DNA from: Apostichopus japonicus
Taxonomy: Eukaryota > Echinodermata > Holothuroidea > Aspidochirotida > Stichopodidae
Direction: 5' to 3'
Assembly: GCF_037975245.1 (NCBI RefSeq)
Contig: NC_092563.1
Span: 16,837,094-16,901,093, forward strand
Length of the DNA stretch: 64,000 bases
In this document: in pieces, positions 36,415-49,273 of the stretch
Numbering within the stretch: position 1 is the first letter of the stretch
How the letters are laid out: every line of letters begins with the position of its first letter
Position numbers and translations under genes: made by a program
The notes under the pieces: generated by a model
Told to the model about the DNA's origin: nothing
What the model saw: the letters and a program-made list of their open reading frames with translations, nothing else
The model's database searches: none

Positions 36415-39400
36415 TCACTCTCCTTCTTTTGTCATGCTCTCAGTGGTTCTTTCCTCCGCAGTTCTCATCAGAGATGTGAGATGTCTTCCATACTCAGTCT
36501 GAAAGACCAACAAAAAGGTGGGGATGGTGCATGATATTTATTAAGTCCGTCAGTGCTTATTCAGTACTCTTGGAAAGCATCCTGTACCATGAAGCTTCTT
36601 TAAAGGAGTGCATACTGTTTCCAATTGAAGGAAACGTTCACGAAACTGCTTGTAAAGTAATTTTGTAACGAAACCATGGTTATAGTGTTACACAAGAAAC
36701 CACTCCATGATAGCACTGAATTAACTAACTTATCTTGTACATTTTAACAGTCTGACTTCCCATTGTTTCCAATTTTTGAAGGGAACTTAACTAACTTTTC
36801 TTGCACTTTTTAACAGTTTGAAGTTTGAATCCCCATTCGGATTACAGGTAAGACTTAAGGGGGAACAATAAACCCAAACATCATCTTAACTCATTAAGCT
36901 TATATGACACAGATCATTGTGATTCCCCGAAATAGTCTCCAAAAGCTTGTTCTGCTTGGGAGATTTAGTTTAACCTGGCCAGTAATGTTTAGTCCTGTCC
37001 GGGAGCTGTCATTTTGTAAATCCGTGATGTCATAGTGCCACTCGGATCTGAAACGTTTTTGTATCTCTTTGGTTTCCTTTTTCTAACTTTCAAGGTGAAC
37101 TGTTTCTAGCGTTGAACTTGAAAGTGAAAAGTAACACTAAGGTGTAAAAAGGTCCAATATTTTAGATTCAGCATTATTTTTTCCGTCACAGAAAATTAAC
37201 TTTGAAATTTATCAAGAAAAATATAAATAATAAGTACATAACATGTGACTCGATGATGTAATATTTCGACTTTTATCAAGTATTCTATTTTGAGTGTGGA
37301 GAAACTATTAAATATGCTATCTCGCTAATGTTCATATTCCTTTGCAATCTGAGAGAACACATCGAATTCAGTCCTTAAATTAGTCAACTTGCTTGATATC
37401 TAAATTATACGTATTCTAGATTCAAAGAAGTGCTCAAAAGATCATTGTACATGAAGGTCATGAAAGCAATACAATAAAAAAGACAGAAAATATGTTTGAT
37501 CCTTACCCTTTGGTAACATGTTACTGTTGCGTCTTGTGCACCCGCTATTATCATGCCAAGTTCTGTGTGGTCAGGAACGGCCGCCAAGAAGGTGACATTG
37601 TCAGAAATTTTCCACGAAGTCACATAACGCCCGGTTAAAGTGAACTCATCAACACATTTGCAGGATCCATCTTGGAAAGGCAAATCTTGAAGAATGAAGA
37701 CAGATCCGAAACGATCCACACAAATTGACTGAGGGTGACGTTCGGTCATTCCATATGACAATTCATAGAGACATTTACCACTTTCATCCAGAGCAACAGC
37801 TTTACGACCGTCACAAGCCATGATCTTTCCCTGGTAGGAATCAATCGATACAGGTGTGTCGATATGGTTACCAAAATCACATATATTCGTACTAAGTAAA
37901 GTTTCAGTTCCAGTGCAGCTTAATTTCATTAAACATCTGTTTTCAAAGACAACGAGAACTGTATCTGCTACACCTTGTAATTTTGTCATACACTTCGGCA
38001 AGCACGATTTATTCCAATAATTTCTAAATGTTTCATTGTAAACCAAACTTCCAAATTCTCGACCAACGGATAGAATCGTCAAATTTTCATTCAAGTTGCA
38101 GCAGAAACTCGGAGGAACAGTTTTACAATCATCCATGTTTGATGCTACATGGTAAATCACGCTCTTTGTATCTTCTATGTTGTTTAAATCTACGGTTAAC
38201 AACAGGTATTCTTTTTCGCGATACATGCTGGCAACAAAGGTACGATTTTTAGAAGTAGGGCTGATTGATGAGAGAAAACTATTATTTTCTGAGCATTGCT
38301 TTAGGCGGAACTTTTTCCAAACGCTCCAATTATTGTTTTCGGTTTTCGGTACCGTTTCAAGTTCGACGAGTGGAAAACAATCAGACAGGTTCTTAGCAGT
38401 AGTTTCGATCATTTTGAACTTCTCTGGAAACGGAACGAAATCGTCAGCTGTGTTGACGGATTTCAACGTAGCTGCCACATCAGGGGCAGCGAGTAAGGTT
38501 GACCACATATCCGTTTTCTCACTAACAAGAGCTGCACTTCTTTTCGCATTTTCACTACGCATCAGCTCTTCATCTAGTTTACTTTTCATCTCATTAAGAG
38601 CTGTTAAACAAGTTTCCTTCCTTACTTTCACAGTATTCACTGCATCATTATTATGATGATGCAGATGCTCTAGTCTTTTCTTTGCTTCGTCTTCTATTTT
38701 TTCAATTAGCGCTTCTTTTTCAGATGTGATCTTAGTCTCAGCTTTGGACGTATCTGATCGAATTTCATTGAAACATCTTTCAGCCTCAGTCTCGATTTGT
38801 GCGTGTAATTCATTAACAGTTTGCAAACGGTTTCTCAGTATTTTATCGCCCTCGCTCGAAATATTACACAATTCCTCTAGTTGTTTGAGGATGTTGACAA
38901 AGCTGGTTGCAACTTCTTCAATGGCATGTGATTTATGCGATACTGGTGCACAAACGGGGCATATTAAAGTACTGCACGTCATACAATTGAAGTATAAGAT
39001 TTGATCTGCATGCTGATCACACTTAGGGGCTTTGTGAATCGAAGTAAATTTGTCAACATAATTAGACAAATTTCCGCTTTGTAAATGTGCCACAAAAGGG
39101 ATAACATTTACGTGGTTTCTTAAGCTTTTCATGGTCTTATGGGATTGGTAACATTCCTTACATAGAAACCCACCGCAATCAGCGCAAAATGCCTCAGATA
39201 ACTTAATCTCATCACATGAGCTGCAGCTTCGTCCCTTCTTCCTTTGCTTCAGCTCTTGTTCAAGCTTAAGTTTCTCCAAAATGGCTGCCATGACAAAGTC
39301 ATCCTTGATTCCTCCTACACCATCTGGTGGTAGGTCAGTATCCTGGCGACAAATCGGGCATTGGACCGATCCTGCCAATGGAGCTCGGGTCCTCAATGTA

Positions 39401-39522
39401 TCTTCAAGGCATTTTGTGCAAAAGCGATGTAAGCATTGTAGAATCTTTGGAGCATCCAAGACATCCAAGCATATTGGACAAGACAATATCTCATCGATCA
39501 TACTTGAGGTGTTGGACGCCAT
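36415..39522 (-). CDS. TRIM-type RING E3 ubiquitin ligase, intact
   Basis: Coding exons 39522-37507 (672 codons) and 36498-36415 (27 residues plus stop), joined in phase by AGG|GTAAGG and TTTCAG|ACTGAG; total 699 residues. The start is the ATG of MASNTSSM, 12 nt after a pyrimidine-rich acceptor (ccttcaaag). A longer upstream frame exists but is broken in a sister copy. RING C3HC4 at C15, C18, C30, H32, C35, C38, C55, C58; B-box 1 about 100-137; B-box 2 about 168-199 (C168, H171, C180, C183, C188, C191, H196, H199); coiled coil about 205-330. The C-terminal 270 residues have short repeated blade-like motifs (YQGKIMACDGRKAVAL, CVDRFGSVFIL), as in NHL/TRIM56-type propellers. It probably ubiquitinates cytoplasmic targets, plausibly in innate immunity; the substrate is unknown. 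It is the only undamaged complete copy here. Confidence 0.9.
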
Positions 39523-40582
39523 TGTGTGTTCAACCTTTGAAGGAAAGGAAAGAGTGAGTAACGAGTAATCCAAAGGTAAATAGCAGAGGGCATATTATGT
39601 ACAGTATGTGCGGTAATGATAAATTCATCAGCACATTTTTTTAAATAAAAGTGATTGAAGTGATTTCGGTAACAAATATCTATTTGAATAATATAATATT
39701 ATGTTATTGTCAATCCTCTTGTTCTGGTTCGTAACATCAGAAGATCAAAACCGACGTTGAAATTGAAGGAAAAGTTACATCGACATCTGGTCTCAAATTC
39801 TTCAAATAATGATGTACTTTTTACAGTTAATTTACGCGCTTTCTTATACGTCAAGAAAGAAGCTTATAGGGAAAGATGAAGCCGACAACAGGCATGGAAT
39901 GCAGTGCAATATTACCTATGGGGTTGTATGCATCAAATACGTCCCCTTTATGACTTTTACTCACATTGATGTTCACGTTTTCCTAATCTGAACATTTGGA
40001 ACAGAAAAATCAATTTTAAACCCAGCTATCTGACAGTTTAACAGGTGAAGCCTAATAGAAAAATATGACTATATAATAGAAACATGGTCGTGTGGTAAAG
40101 AGGTAACATTTGTCAGTGTCGGAACAACGGCAGAAGGTCTGGAGGAAAAGAACAACTCGTAGACCAACCCACCTCTTACACACCCTACCTGAATAAAGAC
40201 ATTTTCATATTAAAATGTTGATAAGACTTGCCATACATTTTTTAAGTGAACAAGATGTTTATAAATTCCTTTGTCGTCTGAAATGAAGCATCGCGAAAAT
40301 GTCATCAAATGGTCCACTTCGATTCGCCGCTTGCTCTTCATCTAAGTTTAAGGTTTAGGGCTACCACATTCAGTGTCAAATTGAAGTTACGTTTTGTTTT
40401 AATATGTTATTGTCGTTCACAATAATGGTACACGAATAGCTCGTACTTTGTGTGTTTTATGACAGCATATAGCTCTCTCAAGTATACGTATAGAAGTATG
40501 TATGTTTTACCACGAGAAATGACGTGTGTATATAAGTCAAACTGCAACCCGGAACTAAAATGTAATACAATAGAGTACTTAC

Positions 40583-40700
40583 CACAGCAGTACGGTTCTT
40601 TCACAATTAGTATATGTAGAGTATGTCTCCGACACAAGCAAAAAATATCAGCGTTTTGTATAAGTGATCGTTTCGGATCAACTTACTTGAAAATAAATAG
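40583..40700 (-). other. Non-coding leader exon of the intact TRIM gene
   Basis: gaaccgtactgctgtg ends at 40583, followed by a GTAAGT donor. The matching acceptor is at 39535/39534, giving a first intron of about 1.05 kb. Conservation of this donor across four copies supports use. The start of transcription is not visible. Confidence 0.55.
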
Positions 40701-40857
40701 TTACTGAGTTTATTCTGCAACTATATGTAGGAACGCGGAATAAGTAACTACCTTCAATGCGGTATCATTATGCACACTATGTGTACCATACATTTACAGT
40801 GCTTGGAGTGAACAATAGAAATTGAACTGCTTTGGAGTGAACCTATACTGTATATTG

Positions 40858-41030
40858 TATGGAACGCCAAAAGGACCACAAGTGGCGTTGATACCCTAAA
40901 CAAAAGTTGCTACTACCATAATCTAGAGGTGGTACTAACCTACACAGGAGGTGCAACTACCCTACACAGGAGGTGCTACTCCTCCTGTTTAGGGTAGCAA
41001 CGCCAATTTTGGTCCTTTTGGCGTTCCATA
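40858..41030. mobile_element. TATGGAACGC MITE, copy 2
   Basis: 173 bp with clean inverted ends (tatggaacgccaaaaggac against the inverse at 41030) and an internal palindrome, ggaggtgctactcctcc. It sits 275 bp upstream of the leader exon donor. Confidence 0.82.
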
Positions 41031-43019
41031 AATCTTGGGCATTTACAGGATACGTGAATTTCCGTGTACGTCGAAGTATCTGCAGACTAAATAATCAATA
41101 CGTATAGCATTTTAATCACGCACTCTGTGACATCAAAAGAAGATAAAAATTACAGGGACATGTTGGGACATTTGAGAGAAAATATGTGCATGCATGTGAT
41201 CTATAGGCTTCTGAAAAAGTGACATCGCTAGACATTTGGAAGTGGCGGCGGAGGGGGTGCGAGTGGAACCGCTAAGTGAGAGCAATGATAAATGAGGCTA
41301 ATAATGGCGTTAATCGCCTGTGCGGCTAGTCAATGGGCAAACATTGGCGGTTTTCATATAGTTTTGTATATGTTTGCCTAATGTTATTTGTACATGGCAA
41401 AACTTTCATTTGGGGGCACCGAATATTTGGGAGAGGGGTTACGCCTGGTGAACACCGCTCCCTCCCCAACACATGTGCTTAAACCATCCTGTACCTCCGA
41501 AAAGTTACCAGACCCGACATAGTGCCCCTCCTTAACTTGTTGGTGCCCCTACCAATGTAGAATTCCAGCCAAGACCTGTATGTCGCATCCCTGATTACTT
41601 TTAACCCGAGGCAACCAAAGGGTTGAAAATGTGATAGCACTATTTCAATATGATGTAAAAATGTGTACGTTAGCTTTTACATTTAGGCCTACACTGCAAG
41701 GACTTGCCATAAGAAGTTGGGTGAAATAATGATTGGTATATATTATGAGGGATATTGATAATACTAAGTCAGAAATCTGTAACTCACCAATTAAAGTTTA
41801 GACGGCATCTCGACTATTTACAGCAGATCTTCCGTCCAAAAATAACAGGGAACCAACACGAAATATACAACCAAAAAGTGATGAAAAGAAATAACGAAGG
41901 TCACTCACGACTTTCCAATAAAGAAAAGTGAACCTTTAACGGTCTTCCTCTTCCCCGCCCTCTCCCCACCTCTCCACAAAATAAGATGGTAAATAATAAG
42001 CAACATAATCAAGCTCCCAATGAATTCAAAAGAGTTCAAATGTCCATATATAACTTGCAAATTGTCCGTATTGTGCAACACTGGAAGAATAACAAAGACT
42101 GTAGAGTAAAATGACCAATATTAGAGTAGAGAACCCGCACGTCTGCTCTCTTTAGGTTTCACCGTTCTGACGAAGCGATCTAATTCTTTCCGGACTGGAT
42201 GTTAATACATCATTCCCGAATGTATCCCCCCCCCTCGCCCGAATGCCCATGGGGTTGAAGCATGCCGACTTCCCGTTGGGCAAGCGACTGCTTTGCCACT
42301 TCGAAAGCACAATAGCCAGACGTTGGAAGCAAAGGAGGGGAGATAAAAAATATATTTGAACATTTAGAAATTTACAACGCAAAATTAACGCTTCAGTAAA
42401 ACTGAACATAATTTTGCGTTACTGAGGGTTTTTGAAAAGTTGATCATTGCGAATTTAAATTATCTTACATGTCATCTACATACCATTTGCAATGAGTACG
42501 GTATTCTAATGGAACAAAAAAGATGTAAAAGTTGACCTAATAAAATATCAATTTCAGAAGTAGCAAACTTACTCTACAAGTCTCGCTATTCTGCTGCTTG
42601 AAACTCTCAGTTAAACGTTGTTTCAAATTAGCGCTTTGACATAACTACTTCTTTTGCGGGTTCTAAAATCGGAATACGCAATGCGCTATTTTTCATCAGA
42701 CGATTCATATATATGCATGCTCATAGCTCGAATCCTTGCACCTGACTTAAACCACTCTTTGGTCATGATTTCAACTCCACGGATCATTGAGTTGCAGTTC
42801 TTACATTTTATATTAGTATACTCTAAAAACAACCTGGTGATAATTTCCTGGTCAACAATTTGCTAACATTATCCTGGATATTGTCTACGTTAGTTAAAAT
42901 AATCCGCCTGGTTAATCAAGTGTGGTAAACCTGATCCTGACATAACTCTGGGGAATTAACTAAAAAATAGATTATTAGCATATTGCAATCCTCGCCTCTG
43001 GTTGGTTTTGTTGGTTTTT

Positions 43020-45279
43020 GTGTTCAAAGAAAACTATAGAATGCCTGCAGACAATGATAAGGGCTATTATTAGAAACCACCATTCACTATTGTTAGCACT
43101 ATTTTTTAGAAAATCTCTGTAATGAAATTGTTGTTAACAGAGTACTTGCAACTATCGTGTACCACACATTTGACCTTAGACTATTATGAAACTTCATGAA
43201 CACAGGCTGTGTGTACTGAAGTGTCCATTTTATTGTTCGTCGGAAAAGATCAGAGGAAAACCAAAAGAATAGTGATCCTTTACTGGCTGCCAACACAGCA
43301 TGTTTTTGCACTTGCTATAAAAGACAGGCTAATGCAATTTATTCCTTTTCTACAACCGGAACTGACGAAAAAAAGGATTTCAAAATATTTGGTACAAACT
43401 AATAGACTGAAAAATACGATTAATCCTCTTTTCATCCTAGTTCGTTAACACACCATTGAATACTTTGATTGTTTCATTCCTTTCCTAGATTGGTACAATC
43501 ATGCCAAAATACCTGGAGGGGGTGAAAAATTGAGAGAGGCTGCTAAGTTACACAGCTTTGCAGTAGTAGAAACATGTCTCTAGCTTGGAAGATGAACATC
43601 AGGAATGTGATTGTGGCTGTTTATGAGAAAAAGTTTCATTTCAATCCATCTCTCTGTCCACAATTGAAAATACCTGCTTGTGCAACTTCAATGAAACTTG
43701 GACAGAGATGAACTGTGATGAAGAGACATATAGAGGTGTTCAGGAATTTTATGTGCAAGGTCATTAGGGGTCGGCATAGTTCATTCTTTTGAAATGCTTC
43801 TTCGTCCACGGACAGACATAAAGATGTATGCAAACGTGATCATAATTATTGTCAAGTATGAATATGTCATTAGGGGTCGGAGTTTCAGAAATTTTCATGT
43901 TGAAGGTACACTTCGGTCTATTCTTTTCTTGTAAGTTCAAAACATTTTCAAATTAATCTTTCTTGTGATTATTATAAGCTACAATTACCAATTTGTATTT
44001 GAGTTAAAATAGTTTGCACAAGAATGTCACGTCAAAGGAGGAGCTAATGAATAAACCATTAATGGTATCGTTGGTAACCTCATTATGGTCTTCCAGAGCC
44101 TTGCTAAGATTTCATAGTTAATAGTTAAACAAGTTTTTGCAGCTGAAGTTTTGCTAGCTTATGAGTAGAAACAACCATATAAAACACCAAGAATGTGACG
44201 TAAATGAAACTGGAAAGTAGGAGAAGGGAAAAATGTGGGGGGGGGGGGGGGAGGTCCCGACAACAGGTAAGATGAAAGGAATACAATGTTTGTCCAAACC
44301 GGAATAAACTCATTATATATATAATACACTACAGCAATCATCAGTAGAGATAAACGTTTGGCAAGAATTGCATAGTGGTTCAACTGGTTTTTAACACTGT
44401 ACTGTCAATTTTCTGCATCAATATGCAGATGGTGGGGAACATATCCAGATTAGCATACTTCTGAATTTTGGAGAAATTTGATAGATATTACCTATCATAG
44501 CAGCTTTCACCATCAAATAGCAATATATTTTACCATCATATAGCAGTATATTTCAAAATTCCTTTGACTACATTGGGTATGTCACTCCTCCACAGAGAAA
44601 AATAATGATCAGAAATGGAAATTGACGGAGCCTTGATAAGCAAAGCAAAAGTTCAGTGGTTTACATTTCATGGAACAACAAACCTTAAAAAAATTGAAAG
44701 TTGTTTAACATGCGCTTTTGTTGTTGAATATTTGTCATATTCTGATGCTTCCATTATTTGGTCATTAAAGAAAACGTAAGATACTGACAAATATAATATG
44801 TGATACTTTGCATCATCAAATTCATTCCGGAAACTTTGAAAATGAACCCTGCAAATGTGAAAAGAATTAATCGTTGCATTAAATTTGTGTGACACAAAAT
44901 GTTCAGTGTGGGTGGTCTTCAGCGTTTCTTCACAGGGCGCTGTCACATTGGTCCCAATGTGCGTAATCTGTACTAATTACAGATATCTGGATCAAAGTAA
45001 CACGATTGCTTAAAAACGAAGAAAAGGGAGAAAAAGAAGGTACAAGCAACCAAAATATGCAATACATGATATGTGAAACCCTTTCGATACACAGCTATGG
45101 AACCAATGGCGAAAACGAAAGGGTTTTTATTAGAATTAATAATCAGTATCAAAGAGAGTATCTTATCTATTGTTAAATCTGTACTAATATTAGTTTTGTT
45201 CTCTTTCTTGCACTAATTCTCAATATTTGATACCCCCAGTTTATGTACAAAATCTCTACTATCACGTGTACACACGAAA
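43020..45279. repeat. 3' flank block shared with 60560-62878
   Basis: The two blocks match along their whole length, from gcctgcagacaatgataagg to the TRIM last exon. They share the 'aggggtcgg' repeat family, a poly-G run (44237/61804) and TRIM-flank sequence. They are the tail of a segmental duplication; no gene is seen in either. Confidence 0.8.
45126..45131 (-). promoter_or_regulatory. Candidate polyadenylation signal
   Basis: AATAAA on the minus strand about 150 nt after the last-exon stop of the 45-48 kb copy; an equivalent hexamer follows the 62.9 kb copy. Confidence 0.4.
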
Positions 45280-48255
45280 TTATAGTTTTCGTCCGCGAAA
45301 TCTCACTTTCCTTCTTTTTTTCATGCTCTCAGTGGTTCTTTCCTCCGCAGTTCTCATCAGAGATGTGAGATGTCTTCCATACTCAGTCTGAAAGACAAAC
45401 AAAGAAGATGAAGAAAAGACATGATATTTCAAGTCAGTGCTTGTTCAGTACTCTTGCAAAGCATCCTGCACCATGAACCTTCTTTAAAGGAGTGTATGCT
45501 GTTTCCGTTTAGAGAAAACGTTCACGATTACTGCTTACTTAGTAAGTGTGTAACGAAGCTATGAGTTTAATGTTACACAAGAAACCACACCATGATGGTA
45601 ATGTAACTAACTTTTCTTGTATACTCGAACAGTTTGAGGATTACAGGTAAGACTTAAGGGGGACAATAGACCCAAACATCATCTTAACTTAAGCTTATAT
45701 GACACAGATCTTTGTGATTCCCCCAAATAGTTTACAAAAAGCTTGCTCTGTTTGGGAGATTTAGTTTAACCTGGCCAGTACTGTTTAGCCCTGTGCGGGA
45801 GCTGTCATTTTGTAAATCCGTCATGTCATATACCACTGGAAACATTTTCTGAAGAATTTTGTATATCTTTGTTTTCCTTTTCTAACTTTCAAGGTGAACT
45901 GTTTCTAGTGTTGCAATGAAAGTGAAATTAATGCTATCACTTAGGTCATGTTGAGAGGTTCAAGATTTTAGATTCAGCGTTATTTTCTCCGTCACAGAAA
46001 ATAAACATTGAAATAAATCAAGAAAAGGATAAATAGTAAGTACACATGCCGCTCGATGATGTAATATTTCGACTTGATCAAGTCTTTGTACTGAGTCTGA
46101 AGAAACAATTAAATAGGTTATCTCCCTCATGTTCATATTGCTATGCAATCTGAGAGGACAGAAGTATACGTATACGAACATGAAGATCATGAAAAGAACA
46201 AAATATAAGAGAATATGTTTGATCCTTACCCTTACGTAACATGTTACTGTTCCGTCTTGTGCACCCGATATCACCGTGCCAAATTCTGTGGCGTCAGGAA
46301 CGGTCGCCAAGAAGGTGACATTGTCAGGAATTTTCAACGAAGTCACAAAACGTCCGGTTAAAATGAACTCATCAACACATCTGTAGGATCCATTTTGGAA
46401 AGGCAAATCTTGCAAAATGAAGACAGATCCGAAACGATCCACACAAACTGACTGAGGGTGACGTTTGTTCATTCCATATGAATATTCATTAAGAAACGCA
46501 CCTCTTCTATCCAGAGCAACAGCTTTATGACCGTCATAAGCCATGATCTTTCCCTGGTAGTAATCAATAGATAGAGGTGTTTCGATGTTTTTATCTGTTG
46601 TAAACGACCTCGTTGTTATCGACCTCGAAATCTCATATCCCTTTCTAAAAAACTTTAATTTCCTTAAACATCTGTCTTCAAATACAACGAGGGCTGTATC
46701 TGCTACACCTTTTAAATTTGTCATACACTTTGGAATGTTCGTGTTATCCAAAGCACCTGTAAACGTTTCATTGTGACGAAAAAATTCCAATTTCTGGACC
46801 GACGCAAATAATCGTCAAAGTTTCATTCAAGTTACAACAGAAGCTCGGAGGAACAGTTTTTCAGTCATCCATGTTTGATGTTACTTCATAAATCACGCTC
46901 TTTGTATCTTCTGTCTTGTTTAAATCTACGGTTAATAACAGGTATTCTTTTTCGCGATACATGCTGGCAACGAAGATACGATTTTTAGAAGAAGGGCTGA
47001 TAGATGAGAGAAACCAATTATTTTCTGAGCTTTCCTTTAGGCGGAACTTTTTCCAAATGCTCCAATTATTGTTTTCGATTTTCGGTACCGTTTCAAGTTC
47101 GACGAGTGGAAAACAATCAGATAGGTTCTTAGCAGTAGTTTCGATAAATTTCAACTTCTCTGGAAACGGGACGGCATCGTGAGATATGTTTACGGATTTA
47201 AACGCAGCTGCCACATCAGGGGCAGCGACTAAGGTTGACCACATATCCGTTTTCTCACCAAAAAGAGCTGCACTTCTTTTCGCATTTGCACTACGCATCA
47301 GCTCTTCTTCTAGTTTACTTTTCATCTCATTAAGAGCTGTTAGACAAGTTTCCTTCCTTACTTTCACCGTATTCACTGCATCATTATTATCATGACGCAG
47401 ATGCTCCAGTCTTTCCTTTGCTTCGTCCTCTATTTTTGCAATTAGCGCTTCTTTTTCAGATGTGATCTTAGTCTCAGCTTTGGACGTATCTGACCGAATT
47501 TCATCGAAACATCTTTCAGCCTCAGTCTCGATTCATGCTTGCAATTCATTCACAGTTTGCAAAAGGTTTCTCAGCTTTTTATCGGCCTCCCTTGAAATAT
47601 TACACAATTCCTCTAGTTGTTTGAGGATGTTGGCAAAGCTGATGGCAACTTCTTCAATGGCATGTGATTTATGCGATACTGGTGCACAAACTGGGCATAT
47701 TAAAGTACTGCATGTCATACAATTGAAGTATAATATCTGATCTGCATGCTGATCACACTTAGGGGCTTTGTTAATTGAAGTAAATTTGTCAACATAATTA
47801 GACACATTTCCGCTTTGCGAATCTTCCAAAAGGATCAAATTTACATGATTTCTTAGGCTTTTCATGGTCTTATGAGGTTGATAACATTCCTTACATAGAA
47901 ACCCACCGCAATCAGCGCAAAATGCCTCAGATAGCTTAATTTCATCACATGAGCTGCAGCTTCGTTCCTTCTTCCTTTGCTTCAACTCTTGTTCAAGCTT
48001 ATGGTTCTCCAAAATTGCTGCCATGACAAAGTCATTCTTGATTCCTTCTACGCCATCCGGTGGTAGGTCAGTATCCTGACGACAAATCGGACATTGGAAC
48101 GATCCTGCCAAAGGAGCTCGGGTCCTCAATGTATCTTCAAGACATTTTGTGCAAAAGCGATGTAAACATTGTAGAATCTTTGGAGCATCCAAGACATCCA
48201 AGCATATTGGGCAAGACAATATCTCACCGATCATACTTGAGGTGTTGGACGCCAT
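45280..48255 (-). pseudogene. TRIM-type gene with two stops and a frameshift
   Basis: All modules are present: start at 48255 (MASNTSSMIGEIL), RING, B-boxes, coiled coil, propeller to a donor after 46240, and the last exon 45387-45280. A TGA at 47535-47533 replaces a CGA/CAA codon in the coiled coil (ELQA-stop-IETEAER). A second TGA at 46863-46861 replaces the TGG seen in a sister copy (NMDD-stop-KTVPPSF). A one-base gain in a T-run near 46785 shifts the frame into the propeller (FFRHNETFTGAL). The last exon has one extra base, so its tail reads on to SMKKRRKVRFRGRKL instead of ending at GE. A RING/B-box fragment of about 240 residues remains encodable. Leader exon donor at 48840. Confidence 0.88.
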
Positions 48256-48839
48256 TGTGTGTTCAAACCTTTGAAGGAAAGGAAAGAGTGAGCAACGAGT
48301 AATCCAAAGATAAGTAGCAGAGGTTATATTATGTACAATATGTGCGGTAGTAATTAATTCATCAGTACATTTTGTTAAATAAAAGTAATTGAAGAGAAGT
48401 GATTCCGGTACCAAATATATATCTAAACAATATGATATTACGTTTGTGCCAATCCTTTTGTTCTGCTTCATAGCATTAGAAGATCAAAACCGACGTAGAA
48501 ATTTGATACTCTACTTACACAGTTTAACAGGTGTAGCCCAATAGAAAAGCATGACTAGATAATGGAAACATGGTTGTGTGGTAAAGAGGGAACTTTATTG
48601 GGTGTCGGAACAACGGCAGAAGGTCACATTCAGTATCAAATTGAAGTTACGTTTTTGTATATATGTCATTGTCTTTCACAATAATGGTACAAGAATATCT
48701 TGTACTTTAGTTGTTTTGTCACACCATATCTAACTCAAGTATTCGTATAGAAGTTTGCATGTTTTACACGAGAAACGACGTGTGTATACAAGCCAAACTG
48801 CAACCCGTGAACTAAAATGTAATACAATATATTACTTAC

Positions 48840-48960
48840 CACAGCAGTACGGTTCTTTCACAATTAGTATATATAGAGTATGTCGCCAACACAAGCAGAA
48901 AATATCAGCATTTTGTTTAAGTGATCGTTTAGAATGAACTTACTTGAAAATAAATAGTTA
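48840..48960 (-). other. Leader exon region of the 45-48 kb copy
   Basis: Exon end 48840 with a GTAAGT donor. Nearly the same sequence as at 40583. Confidence 0.5.
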
Positions 48961-49112
48961 CTGAATTTATTCTGCAACTATATGTAGTAACGCGGAATAA
49001 GTAACTTCCTTCAACGGTAGCATTATGCACACTATGTGTACCCTACATTTACTGTGCTGGGAGTGAACAATAGAAATTGAACTGCTTTGGAGTGAACCTA
49101 TACTGTATATTG

Positions 49113-49273
49113 TATGGAACGACAAAAGGATCACAGGTGGCGTTGATACCCTAAACAAAAGTTTCTACTACCACAAACTAGGGGTGGTACTAACCTACAC
49201 AGGAGGTGCAACTACCCTAAACAGGAGGTGCTACTCCTCCTGTTTAGGGTAGCAACGCAACCTGTGGTCCATA
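49113..49273. mobile_element. TATGGAACGC MITE, copy 3
   Basis: Same element and position as at 40858, but the right inverted end is shortened by a small deletion (ctgtggtccata). Confidence 0.75.

Larger units (their letters stand above)
39535..42990. repeat. 5' flank shared with the 48.3-51.3 kb flank
   Basis: By eye this matches 48256-51255 almost continuously: same leader exon, MITE, the ctttaggtttcaccgttctg block near 42153 and 50467, and hairpin-like cgcaaaattaacgc/aacataattttgcg near 42380. It marks a tandem segmental duplication. No separate gene seen. Confidence 0.75.

Noticed and set aside
38177-39004. Plus-strand open frames across the TRIM exon
   Set aside because: Antisense shadows repeated in every TRIM copy because the coding strand is conserved.
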